Assembly: GCA_024226315.1 (NCBI GenBank)
Contig: JAAELT010000645.1
Coordinates: forward strand, 1-35,865
Direction of reading: 5' to 3'
Length of the DNA stretch: 35,865 nucleotides
Source of the DNA: a bacterium
GTDB lineage: Bacteria > Acidobacteriota > Thermoanaerobaculia > Multivoradales > J023
Numbering within the stretch: the first letter of the stretch is position 1; every line of letters begins with the position of its first letter. The translations under genes were made by a program, and so were the position numbers. The notes below the pieces were generated by a model. It saw nothing but the letters and a program-made list of their open reading frames with translations, did not search any database and was not told the origin of the DNA. Positions 10,695 through 18,408 of this stretch are shown one piece after another.

Positions 10695-10708
10695 CTCCTA
10701 TATTGGAG
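10695..10708. promoter_or_regulatory. AT-centred palindrome in the divergent intergenic region
   Basis: CTCC-TATATT-GGAG is a short inverted repeat in the 264-base gap between the divergent 9363-10601 gene and higB2. It could be part of the promoter or operator of the minus-strand gene (AATATA on that strand). Nothing else in the gap except the higB2 promoter looks functional. Confidence 0.3.
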
Positions 10709-10830
10709 GATACGACGGAACGGTTCGGGAGGTTGCGACCGACCCGGCTCCTGGTCCTGGAGTCCAGCCTCGGTATTTCCACTGCCTGAGCCCCGCGACT
10801 CGCAGACCGGCCATGTCTGACGCAGAGGCG

Positions 10831-10859
10831 TTGACCCGTGACCCGTTGCAGGTTACACT
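10831..10859 (+). promoter_or_regulatory. Sigma-70-type promoter of the second higBA module (leaderless)
   Basis: TTGACC (10831-10836) and TACACT (10854-10859) are 17 bases apart. The hexamer ends six bases before the ATG at 10866, so transcription should start on the start codon. The spacer contains a direct repeat, GACCCGT-GACCCGT (10833-10846), a candidate operator half-site pair for HigA autorepression. Confidence 0.65.
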
Positions 10860-10865
10860 GCCACG

Positions 10866-11144
10866 ATGATTGCCGGTTTCAGACACCGCGCTTTGAGGCG
10901 GTTCTTCGAAACCGGCGACACACGGGGGCTGAATCCGAACAACGTGCCAAAAATCCGCCGGATTCTTGCGCGGCTGCACGCCGCGACCAGCGTTCGGGAT
11001 CTCGACGCCCCCGGGCTCCGGCTCCACCCTCTCAAGGGAGGCCGCAAAGGGCAGTGGGCCGTCGATGTCGACCGCAACTGGCGAATCACCTTCAGCTTCG
11101 ATGGCGGGAACTGCGACGAAGTGAACTACGAAGATTACCACTAG
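10866..11144 (+). CDS. higB: HigB-like toxin, second module
   Basis: A 92-residue HigB/RelE-superfamily protein. It opens with IAGFRHRALRRFFETGD and ends with the family core LHPLKGGRKGQWAVDVDRNW, RITFSFDGG and VNYEDYH. Its role would be ribosome-dependent mRNA cleavage held in check by HigA. It is more typical of the short graT/higB subgroup than the toxin at 191-487 and clearly not a recent duplicate of it. No ribosome binding site precedes the ATG; the promoter position predicts a leaderless transcript. The gap to higA is 13 bases. Confidence 0.88.
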   Translation: MIAGFRHRALRRFFETGDTRGLNPNNVPKIRRILARLHAATSVRDLDAPGLRLHPLKGGRKGQWAVDVDRNWRITFSFDGGNCDEVNYEDYH

Positions 11145-11157
11145 CGAGGTCAAGGCC

Positions 11158-11445
11158 ATGATGCACGACCCTCCTCACCCTGGCGAGATCCTGCGCGCTG
11201 ACTACCTGGAGCCGCTGAAGCTGAGCGTGACCACAGCCGCCAAAGCCCTCGGTGTGACGCGCAAGACGCTGTCGGCCGTGTTGAACGAACGGGCTGGGAT
11301 CAGCCCCTCTATGGCCTATCGACTGTCCAAGGCCTTCGACACGACGCCGGAGCTCTGGGTCAACCTGCAGGCGCAGTTCGACCTTTGGCGGGCACGGGCG
11401 ACAGACCTCGGCGGTGTGGAGCGTCTCGTCTCTGCTCGGGCGTGA
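11158..11445 (+). CDS. higA: HigA-like antitoxin, second module
   Basis: A 95-residue antitoxin with the HigA N-terminus HDPPHPGEILRADYLEPLKL. An XRE helix-turn-helix follows (TTAAKALGVTRKTLSAVLNE, about residues 26-45), then the conserved MAYRLSKAFDTTPELWVNLQ. It should bind HigB and repress the promoter at 10831-10859. Two adjacent ATG codons open the gene (11158 and 11161), and AAGG (11152-11155) precedes them. The region after it is non-coding debris up to the next gene at 12388. Confidence 0.88.
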   Translation: MMHDPPHPGEILRADYLEPLKLSVTTAAKALGVTRKTLSAVLNERAGISPSMAYRLSKAFDTTPELWVNLQAQFDLWRARATDLGGVERLVSARA

Positions 11446-11568
11446 GCGTTGCGGCCACCCGGCGTGACCGCCCGACGCGACCAGGCGGTGGACCTGAGAA
11501 CGCGCCGTAGCCGTGACGACCGCCTAGATTCGGGCCGGCAGGCAACACAGAATGCCGCGATGATCTGG

Positions 11569-11769
11569 CTAGCTCGCCAGGATCTCGTACGGCAGGCCTT
11601 CCGGCCTGTAACCGGCCGCTGCCGCGCCGCGGATGCGCGCTTCGGTAGGGAAGACGCCGGCGGGTCTGGCCTCGCCGAAGCCGAGCATCCTGCCTCGCTT
11701 CATCGCCAGCAGCAGGCCGTGCTCGTCGCCGAACGCGGCTCCCGCGTCCGCGTAGATGATCGCGGCGTG
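11569..11769 (-). pseudogene. C-terminal gene remnant of unknown family
   Basis: On the minus strand a 66-codon frame with coding-like composition reads AAIIYADAGAAFGDEHGLLL, then AMKRGRMLGFGEARPAGVFP and GYRPEGLPYEILAS, before TAG at 11569-11571. The frame is closed upstream by TGA (11770-11772), and no start codon with a ribosome binding site exists. It looks like the last part of a soluble enzyme whose 5' part was lost. I do not recognise the family. Confidence 0.4.
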
Positions 11770-11772
11770 TCA

Positions 11773-12185
11773 TGGATTCTCGGACGATTTCCATGCGCGA
11801 CCAACGCGGCAAGGGGGTGTCCGCGTAACGCGAGGGCCGGCCTGCTGCGGTGTGACGAAAGTCGTTGCGAGCACGAGAGCTGCCCCATCTTTGGGGATTC
11901 GGCGCTGTCGTTGATTCGTGGCGCCATGAGTCCGTGGTACAACCGCGAGCTTACCACGAGCGGAATTCTCGGCACCGGCACCTCGCCGCGGCAATGCCGT
12001 GGGCACAAGCGGAGCCGCTGTCCTTCGAGAGCCGCACCCAGCTCTTGCTCCAACTTCGCGGCGGATACGGCCTGGGCCGGTGTTCATCCTGGGGATCTTC
12101 CGGTGCCGCTTGCGATCGGCACAGCGGCGGCAACGGTCTGCATCGACGGATTACCACGTCATTTCGGAAAATGCAGGCGCGTGCG
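11773..12185. other. Intergenic stretch without a supported gene
   Basis: Between the gene remnant and the 43-bp array I find only frames with poor codon character and no start signals. A short minus-strand stretch reading AAKLEQELGAALEGQRLRL (about 12005-12061) looks protein-like and may be further gene debris. The last 43 bases (12143-12185) contain ATGCAGG in register with the array and may be a decayed extra unit. Confidence 0.4.
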
Positions 12186-12400
12186 ACGTCCGGACCAGGG
12201 TGGTGAGCCTGACGCGCAAGCGGACTGGACATCACAATGAGAGCGGTGATGTCGGCATGCAGGTGGACCCGACGTCTTTGTGACAACGGTGAGGATGGCA
12301 CGCAGGCACGGTGGGCGTCCAGATAAGGACGGTGAGCTTGGCATGCAATGAAGTTGGATGTCCGGATCGTGGTGGTGAACTTTCTTGTCAAGTGCCGAAG
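12186..12400. repeat. Five-unit degenerate 43-bp tandem repeat
   Basis: A GGTGA anchor occurs at 12202, 12245, 12288, 12331 and 12374, exactly 43 bases apart each time. Units start at 12186, 12229, 12272, 12315 and 12358. Each begins near RYGTC, carries GGTGA at position 17, and most continue with a TGGCATGCAAG-like block and end in GG. Copies are only moderately similar, so the array is old. The last unit overlaps the final 13 bases of the minus-strand gene 12388-13323. A period of 43 cannot encode a protein repeat in one frame. Confidence 0.8.
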
Positions 12401-13323
12401 AGCCGGTTCTTCTCCAACCATTTCATGACCGTCTTCGAAACCGCGACCCGGGCCGGCTCCCTGGCCGGCCGCCGGGCCGGCTCGACCTGCTCGCCGGCCG
12501 CCGGGTCGGCCGCCGCGGCGCGGGCCCGGCGCCTGTCCCGCGCCAGTTTGTTCAGGCGCCGGCGCTGGTAGTAGGGCTTCAGGTTCTGGATCAACTTGAG
12601 ATCGAAGCGGGCCATGCGGAAATACGACGTCACCAGGCGCAGCAGGTCGGCATACGTCTCGTCGAAGCTCTTCATCGCCCTGCTCTTGTCGAGGACGAGC
12701 CCCGGCACCACCTTGTCGCGCAGCCGCACGACCTCGGAGTCGAGCTTCACCAGCTCGTGGTAGCGCGGCACCAGCATCCGGGTCCAGCGCTCGCGGTCGA
12801 CGTAGGCGTGCGGATTGCTCGGCCGCGGCAGCTCGCGGGCCGTGGCCTCGAGGCGAATCACCAGCGGCCTGAGCTGTTTGAGCAGCAGGGTGGCCCGGTG
12901 CCGGGTCTGCCCCTTCATGCCGTGGAGCTGGCGGCCTTCCTCTCGGCCGTACGCCTGGTCGATCGCCCCGCGCACCGACACCGCCCTCGGTTGCAGCACC
13001 TTGCCCGCCAGGACGTCGCGCTCCCCGCGCCGCAGATCGCGCTTCACCGAGGCCGCGTCGACCTCGTCGTCGATCGCGATCAGACGCTTCAGCGCCGTCT
13101 TGAGCTCGCGCGCCGCCAACTCGAGGGTCAGGAGGTAGTCGGGGAGCGTCTCGCCGGGCCGCAGCCCGGAGGCGAAGCGCTCGGCCATCGCCGCCGCCAG
13201 CCGATCCTTGTAGGCCTCGATCGAGGAGACGAGCTCGATCGTGTCCCGGGTGCGGTGGAGCACCATCACCGACAGCTTGCGCGACTTCTTCTTCTTCGGA
13301 CGCCCCGGTTTGCGCTTCGCCAT
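12388..13323 (-). CDS. Basic helical protein with AT-hook-like N-terminus, function unknown
   Basis: A protein of 311 residues. The N-terminus AKRKPGRPKKKKSRK matches an AT-hook (a GRP core flanked by lysine/arginine), suggesting minor-groove DNA binding. The rest is predicted all-helical and strongly charged, with LTLELAARELKTALKRLIA, DQAYGREEGRQLHGMKGQTR, VPGLVLDKSRAMKSFDETYA and a basic LKPYYQRRRLNKLARDRRR near the end. A longer frame upstream exists, but the ATG at 13323 is preferred because the AT-hook starts there and TATACT lies nine bases upstream. I considered a CHAD domain but do not see its histidine pattern. No family assigned. Confidence 0.7.
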   Translation of the reverse strand: MAKRKPGRPKKKKSRKLSVMVLHRTRDTIELVSSIEAYKDRLAAAMAERFASGLRPGETLPDYLLTLELAARELKTALKRLIAIDDEVDAASVKRDLRRGERDVLAGKVLQPRAVSVRGAIDQAYGREEGRQLHGMKGQTRHRATLLLKQLRPLVIRLEATARELPRPSNPHAYVDRERWTRMLVPRYHELVKLDSEVVRLRDKVVPGLVLDKSRAMKSFDETYADLLRLVTSYFRMARFDLKLIQNLKPYYQRRRLNKLARDRRRARAAAADPAAGEQVEPARRPAREPARVAVSKTVMKWLEKNRLFGT

Positions 13324-13332
13324 GAAGACGCG

Positions 13333-13338
13333 AGTATA
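13333..13338 (-). promoter_or_regulatory. -10-like TATACT before the AT-hook-like gene
   Basis: On the minus strand TATACT, preceded by TG, ends nine bases before the ATG at 13323. The predicted leader is one to two bases. No Shine-Dalgarno sequence is present. Confidence 0.4.
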
Positions 13339-13521
13339 CAGGCGGCCGAGGCACCTCCAGCCAGGCGTAGCGTCTCGAGCGTCGCCTCGTCGCTCCCGGC
13401 ATGGTGCTCGGCGAGGGCCGGGAGCGTCAGGCCGTTGAGCACCGCGGCGCACGTTCCGGCGACGGCGCCGAAGGCGAAGGCGACCAGCCCGGGACCGCAT
13501 GGTCGTTCATCGGGATTCCTC

Positions 13522-13983
13522 TCAGCCGACAATGTACATCGACAGGGGCTCGGCCACCAGAGCCGGCTTCTTCTCGCCCCGGATCTCGACCGTCGCCTCG
13601 GATTTCACCAGGATCCGGCCGGGTCCCTTCTGGCGGACGTCGACGATCTTCGACCGCAGCCGTACCTCGCTGCCTACTTTCACCGGGCTCGGGAAACGGA
13701 CCTTGTCGAGGCCGTAGTTGAACGCCATCACCATGCCCTCCGGCTTGACGGCGATTTCCTCGGCGAGCATCGGCAACAGCGACAGGGTCAGGAAACCATG
13801 GGCGACCGTGCCGCCAAGGGGCGTGCGCGCCGCCTTCTCCGGATCGACGTGGATGAACTGGTGATCGCCGGTGGCATCCGCGAACCGGTCGATCCGATCC
13901 TGGTCGATCACGAACCACGCCGTCGGCTCGCTCTCGCGGCCGGCCATGCGCATGAGCTCCTCTCGACTGACGAACGTCGGCAT
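13522..13983 (-). CDS. MaoC-like hot-dog hydratase
   Basis: A 153-residue single hot-dog-fold protein. The (R)-specific enoyl-CoA hydratase motif is intact: FADATGDHQFIHVDPEKA holds the catalytic Asp and His, followed by TPLGGTVAHGFLTLSLLPML, the glycine/histidine motif around the central helix. Length and sequence are close to the NodN/MaoC group that adds water to 2-enoyl-CoA. GGAGG lies ten bases before the ATG at 13983. It stands alone, with no fatty-acid or polyhydroxyalkanoate gene beside it, so the substrate is open. Confidence 0.9.
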   Translation of the reverse strand: MPTFVSREELMRMAGRESEPTAWFVIDQDRIDRFADATGDHQFIHVDPEKAARTPLGGTVAHGFLTLSLLPMLAEEIAVKPEGMVMAFNYGLDKVRFPSPVKVGSEVRLRSKIVDVRQKGPGRILVKSEATVEIRGEKKPALVAEPLSMYIVG

Positions 13984-14123
13984 GAGGTTGGGTCCTCCGG
14001 TCAGGTTACGGCGACGGGCGCCACGCGCCCGCTACCCGCCTAGGATACGCCAGCCCGCCGCTCGAATACGGTTCCATAGACGATAACGCATATGTACTCG
14101 GTGTCGAGCCTCGGCCGGGGAGG

Positions 14124-14147
14124 GAGCTCCGCCGGCCGGCGGAGCTC
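14124..14147. promoter_or_regulatory. Perfect 24-bp palindrome between divergent genes
   Basis: The half-site GAGCTCCGCCGG is followed at once by its exact reverse complement. It lies between the MaoC gene (minus strand) and the sulfatase-fold gene (plus strand), about 75-100 bases upstream of the latter's start. No T-tract follows, so an operator or a repeat is more likely than a terminator. Confidence 0.45.
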
Positions 14148-14221
14148 GGTATACGCTAGCAGCCCGTGGTCACGTGCCTGCTCGACAACTGGAGCTCGGG
14201 GGCCGCCGAGGCCTACAACCG

Positions 14222-15778
14222 TTGGAGCCATCTCTGAGACGTTCTGCGAGTCGCTATTCGATTGCGCTCGTCGCCCTCGGCCTGCTGGCCGGGTGCGACG
14301 GTGAGCGGTCCGCCGCAAACCCGGTCAACGTGGTGCTGATCGACGTCGATACTCTGCGGCCGGATTTCCTCGGCACCTACGGCGGCAGCCGCAGCTCGAC
14401 GCCGCATATCGACGCCCTGGCGGCCGACGGCATCGTCTTCGAGAACGCCGTCAGTCCGTCGCCGATCACCGGTCCAAGCCACGCCGCCTTGTTCACCTCG
14501 CGGCACCCTTCCGAGCTCGGCTTGGTGAACAACGGCACTTCGAGACTCCCTGAAGAGGTACCGGTGATGGCGGAGATCCTCGACCAGGCCGGGTTCGACA
14601 CCGGCGGCGTCATCGCCATCGCCCCGATCCGCAAGCAGTGGGGCTTCGACCGTGGCTTCGGCACTTTCGACGATCGCCTGCGCAATACCTGGATCCTGAA
14701 CGCCGGCGAGGTGATGCCCCAGACCCTCGAGGTTCTCGATCGGCTCGCTCCGCCGTTTTTCCTCTGGAGCCATCTCGCGGATCCCCACGAGCCCTACAAC
14801 GCCCACGGGGCTGTGGAGCACGAGGCGGAAGTCCTCATCGGAGGCGAGACCATCGGCCGGGTGTCGACCAGCACATCCAGCGTCCAGCTGATCGACTTCC
14901 GACTGCGAGCCGGCGTCAACGAGCTGGTGATCCGTGGCGAGCAGCCGTTCAAGATCCGCCGCCTGTCTATGCGCCGCCGGGGCTGGATCAAGCCCGAGCT
15001 CGATCCCGAGCACCCGCCGCTCGAATACTTCACCCACTACCGCGCCACGATCACCTCCTGGAGGCCACGCGAGCTTCGGCTAGTGATCCAGCTCTCCGAC
15101 CTCATCAGCGATCCGGAGGCGATCCTGGATCGCTATGCCCGCGAGGTCGCCCATGTCGATCGACACGTCGGCCTGCTGATCGATCGCCTGAAGTCCAGAG
15201 GTCTCTACGACGACAGCCTGATCCTGTTCACCGCCGACCATGGCGAGGGGTTGGGGTGCCACGGCCACGGCGGCCACGTCGAGACCCTCTACGATTGCAT
15301 GGTCCGGGTGCCGTTGATCGTCAAGCCGCCGCGCGCCTCGGGCTTGATCGTCGGCCAGCGGCGCAATGATCTGGCCGGCCTGATCGACGTCCTGCCGACC
15401 GTCCTCGGCATCCTCGACGTCGAGCCCCGGCCCGAGATGCGCGGCCGTGATCTCCTCGACCCGGCGACCGTCTCGGACCCGGCGATCCTCATGGAGACCC
15501 ACCGCCCCCAGGCCCAGAAGACTCTCTTCGGGTTGCGGGGGCAGAGCCACAGCATCATCTTCGACGCCACCTCCGACGCCTGGGAGTTCTACGATCTGGC
15601 GCAGGATCCGGACCAGCTCGTCAACCGTTTCGACCCGCAAGATCCTCTGATCGCCGCATGGGCCGGTCGGCTGCGTCAGCGCCTGCGCAGCGAGGCGCGG
15701 CCGCTCCCCGGCGTCGAGGTCAGCTCCGAGCTCGACGATGAGACCCGGGAGATGCTGCGTAGCCTCGGCTATCTCTGA
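14222..15778 (+). CDS. Sulfatase-fold (alkaline-phosphatase superfamily) lipoprotein
   Basis: A protein of 518 residues from a TTG start at 14222. A lipoprotein signal is visible (IALVALGLLAGC, lipobox LAGC), so it should be membrane-anchored on the periplasmic side. The metal-binding N-terminal motif is VVLIDVDTLRPDFLGTYGG. The nucleophile region reads SPSPITGPSHAALFTSRHPS and lacks the C/S-x-P-x-R formylglycine signature, with Thr in its place. FTADHGEGLGCHGHGGHVE supplies the second metal site. This makes phosphodiester or phosphonate-type substrates, or a phosphotransferase role, as likely as sulfate esters. GAGG (14208-14211) supports the TTG; a GTG at 14174 is possible but adds an odd n-region. 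The C-terminus LRSLGYL is typical of the family. Confidence 0.8.
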   Translation: MEPSLRRSASRYSIALVALGLLAGCDGERSAANPVNVVLIDVDTLRPDFLGTYGGSRSSTPHIDALAADGIVFENAVSPSPITGPSHAALFTSRHPSELGLVNNGTSRLPEEVPVMAEILDQAGFDTGGVIAIAPIRKQWGFDRGFGTFDDRLRNTWILNAGEVMPQTLEVLDRLAPPFFLWSHLADPHEPYNAHGAVEHEAEVLIGGETIGRVSTSTSSVQLIDFRLRAGVNELVIRGEQPFKIRRLSMRRRGWIKPELDPEHPPLEYFTHYRATITSWRPRELRLVIQLSDLISDPEAILDRYAREVAHVDRHVGLLIDRLKSRGLYDDSLILFTADHGEGLGCHGHGGHVETLYDCMVRVPLIVKPPRASGLIVGQRRNDLAGLIDVLPTVLGILDVEPRPEMRGRDLLDPATVSDPAILMETHRPQAQKTLFGLRGQSHSIIFDATSDAWEFYDLAQDPDQLVNRFDPQDPLIAAWAGRLRQRLRSEARPLPGVEVSSELDDETREMLRSLGYL

Positions 15779-15857
15779 GAGGCGGACACGGCGGTCTTGC
15801 GAGGCTGGCTCCGGCGGGCGGCAAACGCTCGCCTCGGCCGACGACCTCCTCGCCGAG

Positions 15858-16244
15858 TAGACCACGGAGTCGCCTCTGTCAACGGTGGCAGCGTGGCCAT
15901 GCAGCCGCGACGTCGCCGCTGCCACCACTGGCAGAGCCGGGACTCAGCCGCGATGCGACCGCTGTCACCAGGTGCGGCGTGGGGTCGCGCCGGCGTCGCC
16001 GTCGCTGTCACCGGTGGCAGACCCGCCGTGCAGCCGCGACGTCGCCACTGTACGCACCGGGGAAGGCGTGTTCGCCGGCCGGAACGAGGCCCCGGCGGCT
16101 CGGGGCAGGGGTATCCCGTACCGGAAACGTCCTTCCGGCGCTTGGGAGACGGCGATTCCGGAGCCGGACACGCCCCAACTCGAGCCTGGAGAAGGCGACG
16201 TCGGCGGGCGGACTGTTGTCGTCGGGGCTCGGGGAAGGACATGT
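15858..16244. repeat. Nine-unit degenerate 43-bp tandem array
   Basis: Units start every 43 bases from 15858 to 16202. Units 1-5 (15858-16072) resemble GCAGCCGCGACGTCGCC plus GCTGTCACCGGTGGCAG. An identical 17-base block (GCAGCCGCGACGTCGCC) recurs at 15901 and 16030, exactly three periods apart. Units 6-9 (16073-16244) are in the same register but a different subfamily, with CCGGAAACG-like heads and GG at fixed columns 36-37. The array fills most of the 547-base gap between the sulfatase-fold gene and the helicase. The period is not a multiple of three and no frame is convincing, so it is not protein coding. Confidence 0.75.
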
Positions 16245-16313
16245 CGTCTTCCGCCAAAGCGTCTCAGGAGACTGGACATCGAGAGTCTCCGAGGCGGTCC
16301 GCGCCCGGTTCGA

Positions 16314-16319
16314 TAGAGT
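16314..16319 (+). promoter_or_regulatory. -10-like TAGAGT before the helicase gene
   Basis: TAGAGT (within GATAGAGT) ends six bases before the ATG at 16326, predicting a leaderless transcript. The only purine-rich stretch before the ATG overlaps it. No clear -35 is seen. Confidence 0.3.
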
Positions 16320-16325
16320 GAAGCC

Positions 16326-18386
16326 ATGGCAGCCTCCAGACCAGGAGACCAGGGACCCGCCGTGACGAGCCCGCCGATCGACTTCGATCACGAGCTGAAC
16401 CCGGCCCAGCGCGACGCTGTGCAGTCGCTCGGCGGCCCGCACCTGGTGATCGCCGGCGCCGGCAGCGGCAAGACCCGCACGCTGGTGTACCGGGTGGCCT
16501 ACCTGGTGATGAAGGACGTGCATCCGGAGTCGATCCTGCTGCTCACCTTCACCCGGCGGGCCGCCCAGGAGATGCTGCGCCGCGCCGCGGGGCTGCTCGA
16601 CGAGCGCTGCCAGCGGGTGGCCGGCGGTACCTATCACTCGTTCGCCAACATCACCCTGAGACGCCATGCCGAGGCGATCGGCTACCGCAAGAGCTTCACC
16701 ATCGTCGACCGCGGCGACGCCGTCGACATGCTCGGCATCCTACGCACCGAGGGCGGTTACGAGCGCAAGGGGCGGCGCTTCCCGCGCGCCGAAACATTGA
16801 TCAACCTGTACTCCAAGGAGATCAACACCAACCGCCCCCTAGGGCGCCTCCTGGAGGAGGACTACCCGCAGTTCCTGGACGACGTCGAGCCGATCGCCGA
16901 GCTGCGCTCGCGCTACGCCGAGCGCAAGAAGCAGCAGAACGTCATGGACTACGACGACCTGTTGCTCAACCTGCGCCTGCTGCTGGTCGAGCACGCCGAC
17001 GTGCGACGCAAGCTCTCGGCAACCTTCCGCTACATCATGGTCGACGAATACCAGGACACCAACAAGCTGCAGGCCCACATCGGGGCGCTGCTGGCCTCCG
17101 CCCACGGCAACGTCATGGTGGTGGGCGACGACGCGCAGTCGATCTACGGCTTCCGCGGCGCCAACTTCCGCAACATCATCGACTTCCCGCGGATCTTCCC
17201 CAAGTGCCGCAAGATCGTGCTCGAGCAGAACTACCGCAGCACCCAGCCGATCCTCGACCTCGGCAATGCCATCCTCGAGAAGGCGCGGGAGAAGTACGAC
17301 AAGCGGCTCTTCACCGAGCTTCCCGGCGACCAGAAGCCGGTGCTGTTGCGCACCACCGACGATTACACCCAGGCCGAGTACATCTGCGATCGGGTGCTCG
17401 CGTTGCGCGAGGAGGGCGTGCCGCTACAGGACATCGCGGTGCTGTGCCGCGCCGCCTGGCACACCAACACGCTGGAGCTCGAGCTCGGTAACCGCAACAT
17501 CCCATTCCGTAAGTTCGGCGGCATCAAGTTCGTGGAGGCGGCGCACATCAAGGACGTCAGCGCGCTGCTCAAGCTGAGCTCGAATCCCACCGACGCCGCC
17601 GCCTGGTTCCGCATGCTGCAGTTCTTCGACGGTATCGGCCCCAAGACGGCCCAACGACTGGGCGAGGCAATCGTCGAAGGCGGCGGCCGCACCGAGGTGC
17701 TGGTGGAGCCGCCGTTCTCGGGCCGCAAGTACGCGGCCGACCTCGCCGCCCTCAAGCAGCTCCTGGAGGAGATCGCGCGCCCCAAGCTCGTGCTGCAGGA
17801 GCGGCTGGCTACGGCGATCGAAGGATACCGGCGCTGGATGCCCAAAAAGTACGATGACGCCGCCCGGCGGGCGCTCGACCTGGAGGCGCTGGAGGTGATC
17901 GCCGAGCGCTACGACGACCTGGAGCACTTCCTGAGCGACCTGGCGATCGATCCGCCCGACTTCAGCCGCCCACAGGCGGCACTCGGCGCCGACAGCGAGG
18001 ACGAGTGGATGACGCTGTCCACCGTGCACTCCGCCAAAGGCCTGGAATGGCACACGGTGTTCGTGGTGCAGGTCGCCATGGGCCGGTTCCCGGGCTACAA
18101 CGCCCTGCAGGACGTCGACGACTACGAGGAGGAGCGCCGCCTGCTCTACGTGGCGGTGACGCGAGCCAAGTCGAACCTCTACCTGATCAAACCCGAGGAG
18201 CAACGCGGGCGCGGCGGCTACTTCGAGGTCGCCGAGCTCAGCCCGCTGATCTCCGAGATCCCCGGCCTCGACGACTTGGTGGAAGACGCCGTCTTCGCCC
18301 CTGCCCCCGAGGGCGAAGAGCTGCAGGAAGGCCAGCTCGAGGAAGACGACGAGCAGCTCCAGCGGATCCAGGACTACTTCTCCTGA
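16326..18386 (+). CDS. UvrD/Rep/PcrA-type superfamily 1A DNA helicase
   Basis: A 686-residue ATP-dependent 3'-5' DNA helicase with all core motifs: Walker A GAGSGKT (44-50), Ia LLLTFTRRAAQEML, Walker B VDEYQDT (239-245), III GDDAQSIYGFRGA (about 267-279), IV QNYRST (301-306), V TVHSAKGLEW (566-575) and VI VAVTRAK (609-615). The order fits UvrD/PcrA. At 686 residues it is slightly short and ends in an acidic tail (EEDDEQLQRIQDYFS) instead of the usual Tudor-like domain. It could serve in repair or replication restart. It is followed after 22 bases by a membrane glycosyltransferase gene, but that gene has its own -10-like sequence. Confidence 0.9.
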   Translation: MAASRPGDQGPAVTSPPIDFDHELNPAQRDAVQSLGGPHLVIAGAGSGKTRTLVYRVAYLVMKDVHPESILLLTFTRRAAQEMLRRAAGLLDERCQRVAGGTYHSFANITLRRHAEAIGYRKSFTIVDRGDAVDMLGILRTEGGYERKGRRFPRAETLINLYSKEINTNRPLGRLLEEDYPQFLDDVEPIAELRSRYAERKKQQNVMDYDDLLLNLRLLLVEHADVRRKLSATFRYIMVDEYQDTNKLQAHIGALLASAHGNVMVVGDDAQSIYGFRGANFRNIIDFPRIFPKCRKIVLEQNYRSTQPILDLGNAILEKAREKYDKRLFTELPGDQKPVLLRTTDDYTQAEYICDRVLALREEGVPLQDIAVLCRAAWHTNTLELELGNRNIPFRKFGGIKFVEAAHIKDVSALLKLSSNPTDAAAWFRMLQFFDGIGPKTAQRLGEAIVEGGGRTEVLVEPPFSGRKYAADLAALKQLLEEIARPKLVLQERLATAIEGYRRWMPKKYDDAARRALDLEALEVIAERYDDLEHFLSDLAIDPPDFSRPQAALGADSEDEWMTLSTVHSAKGLEWHTVFVVQVAMGRFPGYNALQDVDDYEEERRLLYVAVTRAKSNLYLIKPEEQRGRGGYFEVAELSPLISEIPGLDDLVEDAVFAPAPEGEELQEGQLEEDDEQLQRIQDYFS

Positions 18387-18394
18387 TCTCCCGG

Positions 18395-18400
18395 TACAAT
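18395..18400 (+). promoter_or_regulatory. -10-like TACAAT before the GT39-like gene
   Basis: TACAAT, in the short gap after the helicase stop, ends eight bases before the ATG at 18409, again consistent with a leaderless start. No ribosome binding site precedes the ATG. Confidence 0.35.
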
Positions 18401-18408
18401 CCCGCGCC

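Noticed and set aside
9564..10820. A 418-codon plus-strand frame antisense to the secreted repeat protein
   Set aside because: The minus-strand gene has a signal peptide and GGAGG; the plus-strand frame has neither a start signal nor a domain.
12186..12400. CRISPR array
   Set aside because: The period is 43, there is no identical repeat with unique spacers, no leader and no cas gene. The other two arrays fail for the same reasons.
13266..13532. A minus-strand 88-codon frame with a hydrophobic stretch between MaoC and the AT-hook-like gene
   Set aside because: It overlaps both genes, has no clear ribosome binding site and contains the promoter of the downstream gene. A real small membrane protein cannot be fully excluded.
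12385..14043. A 552-codon plus-strand frame across the AT-hook-like and MaoC genes
   Set aside because: It runs antisense to two genes with good starts and, for MaoC, an intact catalytic motif. Its translation is low-complexity H/R/Q-rich.
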